From positions 124,001 to 188,000 of the forward strand of contig NZ_JARGCS010000044.1 of the NCBI RefSeq assembly GCF_029193575.1: DNA of 64,000 bases. The letters are read 5' to 3'. The stretch comes from Pseudomonas entomophila (GTDB taxonomy: Bacteria; Pseudomonadota; Gammaproteobacteria; Pseudomonadales; Pseudomonadaceae). The first letter of the stretch is position 1, and the number at the start of each line of letters is the position of its first letter. The translations under genes were made by a program, and so were the position numbers. Below are positions 58,960-64,000 of this stretch, piece by piece. A model generated the notes under the pieces. That model made no database searches, was not told the origin of the DNA, and worked only from the letters and a program-made list of their open reading frames with translations.

Positions 58960-59211
58960 AAGGTTCTCCCTGTTGGAAAAGTGTGGGGAGGCTCGTGCGC
59001 CCGCCCCCAAGTTGGCATGTCTTCGGAAAAGGCCTGGCTAGACAGGTTCTGGGGTTCCGGAAAACAGGCGCAAGTATTGCGAGGGCGAATGACAGAACGA
59101 TGTCTAATTAGTGGCACTGTGATTAATACTTTTGTAGATCCGCCTCCGGCCATTTGAGTGTCGCGGCGCACTTGCCGGATACTGGCGGCCTCTTCGTTGC
59201 GAGTCGAAACC

Positions 59212-60339
59212 GTGATCAGCCTCTATAGCCTCGCTCACCTGCGTGACCTGCCGGCGACCACCTGGGATGCCCTGGCGCCCGAGGGCCAGCCGTTCCTGCG
59301 CCATGCCTTCCTCAGTGCCCTGGAGGACAGCGGCAGTGTCGTTCGCAGCACCGGCTGGGCCGCCGAGCATCTGGTGCTGGAGCGCGATGGCCAGGTGCGT
59401 GCGTTGCTGCCGGCGTACCGCAAGTGGCATTCGTTCGGCGAGTACGTGTTCGACCATGGCTGGGCCGATGCTTGCGAACGCGCGGGCATCGCCTACTACC
59501 CCAAGCTGCTCGGGGCGGTGCCGTTCAGCCCGGTGAGCGGGCCGCGTCTGCTTGCCCGCAATGCCGAGGATGGCCTGCTGCTGTTGCAGGCACTGCCCGA
59601 GTACCTGGGCAAGGGCGGGCTTTCCGGGGCGCACATCAACTTCACCGACAGTGCCATCGATGAGCAGCTCGCCGGCCTGCCGGGCTGGATGGAGCGCCTG
59701 GGTTGCCAGTACCACTGGCATAACCCTGGCTACCGTGACTTCCAGGATTTTCTCGACACCTTGAGCTCACGCAAGCGCAAGCAGATGCGCAAGGAGCGCG
59801 AGCAGGTGGCGGGGCAGGGCATCGAATTCCAGTGGTTGCGCGGTGACGAGCTGGACGAGGCGCGCTGGGACTTCGTCTACCAGTGCTACGCCAACACCTA
59901 CGCCGTGCGTCGTCGTGCGCCGTACCTGACCCGTGAGTTCTTCAGCCTGCTGGCCGAGCGCATGCCCGAGGCGCTGCGCGTGGTGGTGGCGCGCCAGCAG
60001 GGGCGTGACGTGGCCATGGCGTTGAGCCTGGTCGGCGGTGGCAGCCTGTATGGTCGCTACTGGGGCTGCCTGGATGAGTTCGACCGCCTGCATTTCGAGA
60101 CCTGTTTCTACCAGGGCATGGAGTATGCGATCGCCGAGGGGGTGCAGCGTTTCGATGCGGGGGCTCAAGGGGAGCACAAGCTGATTCGCGGGTTCGAGCC
60201 GGTGTTGACGCGGTCGTGGCATTACCTGCTGCACCCGGGGCTGCGGCGGGCGGTGGACGAGTTCCTGGCGCAGGAGCGCGAAGGGGTGCGCGAGTATGCG
60301 CTGCAGGCGCGGGAGATGTTGCCTTATCGGCGGGGTTGA
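59212..60339 (+). CDS. FemAB/GNAT-like protein (DUF482 family)
   Basis: A 375-residue protein of the DUF482 group, with a peptidyl-transferase-like (FemAB/GNAT) fold. Family marks are FLRHAFLSALEDSGSV, HSFGEYVFDHGWADA, RKRKQMRKEREQV and the C-terminal FDAGAQGEHKLIRGFEPV. Members are predicted to transfer an acyl or aminoacyl group; the substrate is unknown. The start is taken as GTG at 59212 (MISLYSLAHLRDLP); another GTG lies at 59158. The 252-bp gap before it holds the porin promoter. Confidence 0.85.
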   Translation: MISLYSLAHLRDLPATTWDALAPEGQPFLRHAFLSALEDSGSVVRSTGWAAEHLVLERDGQVRALLPAYRKWHSFGEYVFDHGWADACERAGIAYYPKLLGAVPFSPVSGPRLLARNAEDGLLLLQALPEYLGKGGLSGAHINFTDSAIDEQLAGLPGWMERLGCQYHWHNPGYRDFQDFLDTLSSRKRKQMRKEREQVAGQGIEFQWLRGDELDEARWDFVYQCYANTYAVRRRAPYLTREFFSLLAERMPEALRVVVARQQGRDVAMALSLVGGGSLYGRYWGCLDEFDRLHFETCFYQGMEYAIAEGVQRFDAGAQGEHKLIRGFEPVLTRSWHYLLHPGLRRAVDEFLAQEREGVREYALQAREMLPYRRG

Positions 60340-60352
60340 GTGGGGATGTGCC

Positions 60353-60449
60353 GGCCCTATCGCGGAGCCAGCCCGTTCAGGGACCGCGCCGTTCTCAGTG
60401 CTGGCGCTGTACCTGCGTGGGGCGCGGGCTTGCTCCGCGATAGGGCCAT
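60353..60449. repeat. Inverted pair of REP elements
   Basis: GGCCCTATCGCGGAGCCAGCC and GGGCTTGCTCCGCGATAGGGCC face each other across about 45 bases. Compensating changes (GGAGC on one side, GCTCC on the other) preserve pairing. Confidence 0.75.
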
Positions 60450-60458
60450 GAAGGCCAA

Positions 60459-62291
60459 TCAATCCACTCCGACGAACCCGCCGGTCTGGTGATGCCACAA
60501 CCGCGCATACAACCCGCGCTGGGCCAGCAGTTCGCCGTGGCTGCCGCTTTCGACGATATGCCCCTTGTCCAGCACCACCAGCCGGTCCATGCGCGCGATG
60601 GTCGACAGCCGGTGGGCGATGGCGATCACCGTCTTGCCCTGCATCAGCGTCTCCAGGCTCTCCTGGATCGCCGCCTCGACTTCCGAGTCCAGTGCCGAGG
60701 TGGCCTCGTCCATGATCAGGATCGGCGCGTTCTTCAACAGCACCCGGGCAATCGCGATGCGTTGGCGCTGGCCACCGGAGAGCTTGACCCCGCGCTCGCC
60801 CACATGGGCGTCGAAGCCGGTGCGGCCCTGGGCATCGGACAACTGCGGGATGAACTCGTCGGCCTTGGCCCGGCGCACGGCGTCCCAGACTTCCTCGTCG
60901 CTGGCGTTCGGCCGGCCGTACAGCAGGTTGTCGCGGATCGAGCGGTGCAGCAGCGAGGTGTCCTGGGTGATCATGCCGATCTGCGCGCGCAGGCTGGCCT
61001 GGTTGACCGAGGCGATGTCCTGGCCGTCGATCAGGATACGCCCGCCCTCCACGTCGTACAGGCGCAGCAGCAGGTTCACCAGGGTCGATTTGCCCGCGCC
61101 GGAGGGGCCGATCAGGCCGATCTTCTCGCCCGGGCGGATGTCCAGGTTCAGCGCCTCGATGACCTTGCGCCCCTTGCCGTAGTGGAAGTCCACGTCATCG
61201 AAACGCACCGCGCCACGGGTCACCTTGAGCACCGGGGCGTTGGGCCGGTCGTTGACTGTGACCGGCTGGGCGATGGTCTGCAGGCCGTCCTGGACCATGC
61301 CGATGTTCTCGAAGATGCCGTTGACCACCCACATGATCCAGCCCGACATGTTGACGATGCGGATCACCAGGCCGGTGGCCAGGGCGATGGCGCCGACGCT
61401 GATCAGCGACTGGCTCCACAACCACAGGGCCAGGCCCGTGGTGGTGACCACCAGCAGCCCGTTGAGCGTGGTGATGACCACGTCCATGCTGGTGACCACG
61501 CGTGCGGCCAGCTGGGTTTTCTCGGTCTGCTCGCGGATCGCTTCGCGGGCGTACTGTTGCTCATAGTCGGTGTGGGAGAACAGCTTGAGCGTGGCAATGT
61601 TGGTGTAGCCATCGACGATGCGCCCCATCAGCTTGGAGCGCGCGTCGGAGGACACGACCGAGCGCTCCTTCACCCGCGGCACGAAGTACATCAGCGAAGC
61701 GATGTAGCAGGCGATCCAGGCCAGCAGCGGCAGCATCAGGCGCCAGTCGGCCTCGGCGAACAGCACCAGCGAACTGATCGCGTAGATCAGCACGTGCCAC
61801 AGCGCGTCCACCGCCTGCACCGCCGAGTCGCGCAGCGAGTTGCCGGTCTGCATGATGCGCTGGGCGATGCGTCCGGCGAAGTCGCTCTGGAAGAAGTTCA
61901 GGCTCTGCTTGAGCACGTAGGTGTGGTTCTGCCAGCGGATCATGCTGGTCATGCCGGGGTTGATGGTCTGGTGCACCAGCAGGTCGTGCAGGCCGAAGAA
62001 CACCGGGCGCAGCAACAGCACGACCACCAGCATCCAGATCAGCTCGCCGCTGTGCTGGCTGAAGAAGTCGGTGTTGGGGGTGCCCTGGGCCAGGTCGATG
62101 ATCCGGCTCAGGTAGCTGAACATGGCGACCTCGATCAGCGAGGCCACCAGGCCCACCACCAGCAGGGCGAGGAAACTCGGCCAGACCTGGCGCAGGTAAT
62201 ACAGGTAGAAGGGCCAGACCTTGCCAGGAGGCGCCTCGCTGGGCGCCTCGCGGAAGATGTCGATCAACTGCTCGAAACGACGGTACAGCAT
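60459..62291 (-). CDS. ABC exporter, membrane and ATPase domains fused
   Basis: A 610-residue half-transporter of the MsbA/multidrug type that works as a homodimer in the inner membrane. Six membrane segments lie within residues 35-310, and the ATPase domain has Walker A GPSGAGKST, signature LSGGQRQRIA and Walker B ILIMDEATSALD. The substrate is unknown; lipids and drugs are both possible. A strong AGGAG site precedes the ATG. It is last in a same-strand group with the hydrolase and ppiA genes, 57 bp after ppiA. Confidence 0.92.
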   Translation of the reverse strand: MLYRRFEQLIDIFREAPSEAPPGKVWPFYLYYLRQVWPSFLALLVVGLVASLIEVAMFSYLSRIIDLAQGTPNTDFFSQHSGELIWMLVVVLLLRPVFFGLHDLLVHQTINPGMTSMIRWQNHTYVLKQSLNFFQSDFAGRIAQRIMQTGNSLRDSAVQAVDALWHVLIYAISSLVLFAEADWRLMLPLLAWIACYIASLMYFVPRVKERSVVSSDARSKLMGRIVDGYTNIATLKLFSHTDYEQQYAREAIREQTEKTQLAARVVTSMDVVITTLNGLLVVTTTGLALWLWSQSLISVGAIALATGLVIRIVNMSGWIMWVVNGIFENIGMVQDGLQTIAQPVTVNDRPNAPVLKVTRGAVRFDDVDFHYGKGRKVIEALNLDIRPGEKIGLIGPSGAGKSTLVNLLLRLYDVEGGRILIDGQDIASVNQASLRAQIGMITQDTSLLHRSIRDNLLYGRPNASDEEVWDAVRRAKADEFIPQLSDAQGRTGFDAHVGERGVKLSGGQRQRIAIARVLLKNAPILIMDEATSALDSEVEAAIQESLETLMQGKTVIAIAHRLSTIARMDRLVVLDKGHIVESGSHGELLAQRGLYARLWHHQTGGFVGVD

Positions 62292-62348
62292 GGGAACTCC
62301 TGTTGGCCCCGGCTGGCGGGTGGTGTCACGTCCGTGTGAGACCCGCGA

Positions 62349-62906
62349 TCAGTCGATGCGCTTGGCGGACTTGATGAACACCGGGTCGACCGGCACGTCG
62401 CGCATGCCTTTCTTCACGGTGGTGGGCGAATTGACGATCTGGTCGACCACGTCCATGCCCTTGGTCACCTTGCCGAACACCGCGTAGCCACGGTCGCGGC
62501 CCGGGTTGAGGAAGTCGTTGTCGGCGACGTTGATGAAGAATTGGCTGGTGGCCGAGTTCGGGTCCGAGGTGCGCGCCATGGCGAGGGTGCCACGGGTGTT
62601 CTGCAGGCCGTTGCTGGCCTCGTTGCGGATCGGGTCCTTGGTGTTCTTCTGCACCATCTGCTCGGTGAAGCCGCCGCCCTGGACCATGAAGCCCGGGATC
62701 ACGCGGTGGAAGATCGTGTTGTTGTAGAAGCCGCTGTCGACGTAGTCCAGGAAGTTCTTCGTGCTGAGCGGCGCCTTCTCGGCGTTCAGTTCGATTTCGA
62801 CCTGGCCGAAGCTGGTGTCCAGCAGCACATGAGGGGTCTTGTCCGAAGCCATGACGCCGCTGGCGAAGGCGATCGAGCAGGCGGCGAGCAGGAGTTTTTT
62901 CAGCAT
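62349..62906 (-). CDS. ppiA: Periplasmic peptidyl-prolyl cis-trans isomerase A
   Basis: Cyclophilin of 185 residues with a signal peptide (MLKKLLLAACSIAFASGVMA), hence periplasmic. The active-site stretch FHRVIPGFMVQGGGF and the later segments GTLAMART and SQFFINVADN are typical. It speeds proline isomerisation in exported proteins. Its first seven bases overlap the end of the hydrolase gene, implying a shared transcript. Confidence 0.95.
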   Translation of the reverse strand: MLKKLLLAACSIAFASGVMASDKTPHVLLDTSFGQVEIELNAEKAPLSTKNFLDYVDSGFYNNTIFHRVIPGFMVQGGGFTEQMVQKNTKDPIRNEASNGLQNTRGTLAMARTSDPNSATSQFFINVADNDFLNPGRDRGYAVFGKVTKGMDVVDQIVNSPTTVKKGMRDVPVDPVFIKSAKRID

Positions 62907-63712
62907 GGGCTCAAAGATCCTTGAGAGGTGGAGGTGGCTGCCAGGAAGTGCAGCAGGGTCTGGTTGAAGACCTGGGGTTGATCAAGCGGTGTAGCGTGCC
63001 GGGAATCTTCGATCACCGCCAGCCTTGCCGTGGGTATCAGGGCGACGTAACGCTCCTTCAACTGTATCGGGGTGTAATCGTGATCGGCGGCGATCACCAG
63101 GGTGGGACAGCCGATCTGCCCGATGCGTTCCTGCACGCCCCAATCGACGATGGCATCGAAGCTCTTGAGGTAGGCGCGCTTGTCGTTGCGTGCCCAGCGC
63201 TCGGCCATCTTGTGGCGCAACTCGGTCTGCTCGGGCTTGGGGAACAGGCGCTGGGCCAGGCCCTGGCCCACCGTCTCGACGCTGAGGATACGGGCCAGGC
63301 CCCAGCGTTTGAGCCACCACAGCCAGTCGCCGCGGGTGCGGCGCTTGACCTCCGGGGCGCTGTTGACGATGCACAGGCTGCGCAGCCACTGCGGGTGGTC
63401 GACCGCGAACTGAAAGCCCACCATGCCGCCCATCGACAGCCCGACGAAGTGCACCGGGCCCGTGCCCAGGTGTTCGAGCAGGGCCAGCAGGTCTTCGCTG
63501 AAGGTCTTGATCTGGTAGCCGCGGCGTGGCTTGGACGACTGCCCGTGGCCGCGGATGTCCATGAGGATCACCCGGTAATGGCGACTGAACTCGGGCACTT
63601 GCAGTTCCCAGTCCTGGCTGCTCGAACCCAGGCCATGCAGCAGCACCAGGGGTTCGCCCTGGCCGTGTTCCTCGTAATGCAACAGGCATCCGTCGTGTTC
63701 GAAACAGGCCAT
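62900..63712 (-). CDS. Alpha/beta hydrolase
   Basis: A 270-residue hydrolase. The nucleophile is Ser93 (GLSMGG), the acid is probably the aspartate in VIAADHDYTP, and the histidine lies in DSRHATPLDQP. HGLGSSSQDWE near residue 26 forms the oxyanion hole. Sequence resembles enol-lactone hydrolase and esterase groups, but the substrate cannot be read. The ATG at 63712 (MACFEHDGCLLHYEEHG) matches the family start. It overlaps ppiA by seven bases and sits 13 bp after the LysR gene. Confidence 0.88.
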   Translation of the reverse strand: MACFEHDGCLLHYEEHGQGEPLVLLHGLGSSSQDWELQVPEFSRHYRVILMDIRGHGQSSKPRRGYQIKTFSEDLLALLEHLGTGPVHFVGLSMGGMVGFQFAVDHPQWLRSLCIVNSAPEVKRRTRGDWLWWLKRWGLARILSVETVGQGLAQRLFPKPEQTELRHKMAERWARNDKRAYLKSFDAIVDWGVQERIGQIGCPTLVIAADHDYTPIQLKERYVALIPTARLAVIEDSRHATPLDQPQVFNQTLLHFLAATSTSQGSLSPC

Positions 63713-63725
63713 GGGCGCGGTCCTC

Positions 63726-64000
63726 TCAGGCTTGTGGGGGGGCTGCGAAGGGCACGTCCAGCGGCGCGGTGTCGAAGTTGCGCAACAGTTCGATGAGGAT
63801 CTGCGTGGCCGGGCCCAGGGTCTTTTCCTTGCTCGAGTAAAGGTAGAACAGTGGGTGGCGGCTGCCACCCTGATCCAGCGGCAGGGGTTTGAGCACGCCC
63901 TCGCGCAGCTCGCGCTCGATCATGTGCCGGGGCAGCCAGGCGAACCCCAGGCCGCTGCCGACGAAGGTCGCGGCCGTGCCCAGGCTGCCGACCGTCCAGC
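63726..64000 (-). CDS. LysR family regulator (C-terminal part; N-terminus lies outside the window)
   Basis: The last 91 residues of a LysR-type regulator run off the window edge. The sequence FVGSGLGFAWLPRHMIERELREGVL is the well-conserved end of the effector-binding domain (read in part), followed by KPLPLDQGGSRHPLFYLY. The DNA-binding part is not visible. It is in the same orientation as the hydrolase gene and only 13 bp upstream of it, so the regulator may be co-transcribed with it. Confidence 0.85.
   Translation of the reverse strand, partial: WTVGSLGTAATFVGSGLGFAWLPRHMIERELREGVLKPLPLDQGGSRHPLFYLYSSKEKTLGPATQILIELLRNFDTAPLDVPFAAPPQA

Noticed and set aside
59113..59130. TGGCAC-N5-TTAA as a sigma-54 promoter before the FemAB-like gene
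   Set aside because: The -24 half fits but the -12 element lacks the essential GC of TTGC.
60489..62339. A 616-codon plus-strand frame opposite the ABC exporter
   Set aside because: The minus strand encodes all ABC motifs in order. The plus-strand frame is His/Val/Gly-rich without any domain.

Overview
This window is high-GC chromosomal DNA from a fluorescent Pseudomonas, most likely of the P. putida group. The evidence is gene content and order (phaJ1, lipase, fadD2, fadD1 followed by a puuB/puuA-like pair and hrpA; cysK; aceK), Pseudomonas-type families such as DUF2790 and DUF6279, and many P. putida-style REP elements with cores such as 'ATCGCGGGGCAAGCCCGC'. I see no rRNA, tRNA, CRISPR array, insertion sequence or prophage. 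It reads as core genome with a few accessory-looking genes.

Layout. 1-5.9 kb: the 5' part of moaA diverges from a molybdopterin oxidoreductase of the YdeP type; an Lrp-type regulator diverges from a trans-sulfuration PLP enzyme; then ydcH-like and hpaF-like genes. 6-10.3 kb: eptA (lipid A phosphoethanolamine transferase), rnd-ycgL and a 2-hydroxyacid dehydrogenase. 10.4-17.3 kb: nitroreductase, YcgN-type Cys-cluster protein, an M61-like protein that has lost its zinc motif, DUF2892, SpoU methyltransferase, HNH nuclease, Pro-rich secreted peptide, cyclic-nucleotide-binding protein and oligopeptidase B. 17.4-19.3 kb: a three-gene operon (membrane protein, class II amidotransferase, DUF2937). 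19.3-24 kb: LysR regulator divergent from an MFS-pxpABC operon for 5-oxoproline use. 24.1-27.4 kb: MoxR/CoxE pair and a DUF748 protein. 27.5-31.8 kb: cysK, lpxO-like, two DMT exporters. 32-38.8 kb: aceK, DUF6279 lipoprotein, cvfB-like, csbD, yihY-def, GNAT, DUF2790. 38.9-43.7 kb: MocR regulator divergent from a threonine dehydratase, then an ECF42-type sigma operon with its DGPF partner. 43.8-52 kb: lipid genes phaJ1, lipase and fadD2/fadD1, then puuB/puuA-like polyamine genes. 52.4-64 kb: hrpA, a KASIII-like synthase, porin, FemAB-like protein, ABC exporter, ppiA, hydrolase and a LysR fragment.

How the genes work together. Two surface-lipid modifiers (eptA, lpxO-like) lie in the same window. 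phaJ1, the lipase, two acyl-CoA ligases and the KASIII-like synthase form a fatty-acid/PHA group. The best self-contained regulatory unit is the ECF42 operon at 41.4-43.7 kb, which has a well-matched promoter of its own just upstream. I did not find a clearly new multi-gene system. The strongest leads are that operon, the degenerate M61-like protein, the valine-rich leader peptide before a DMT exporter, and several uncharacterised inverted repeats in divergent promoters.
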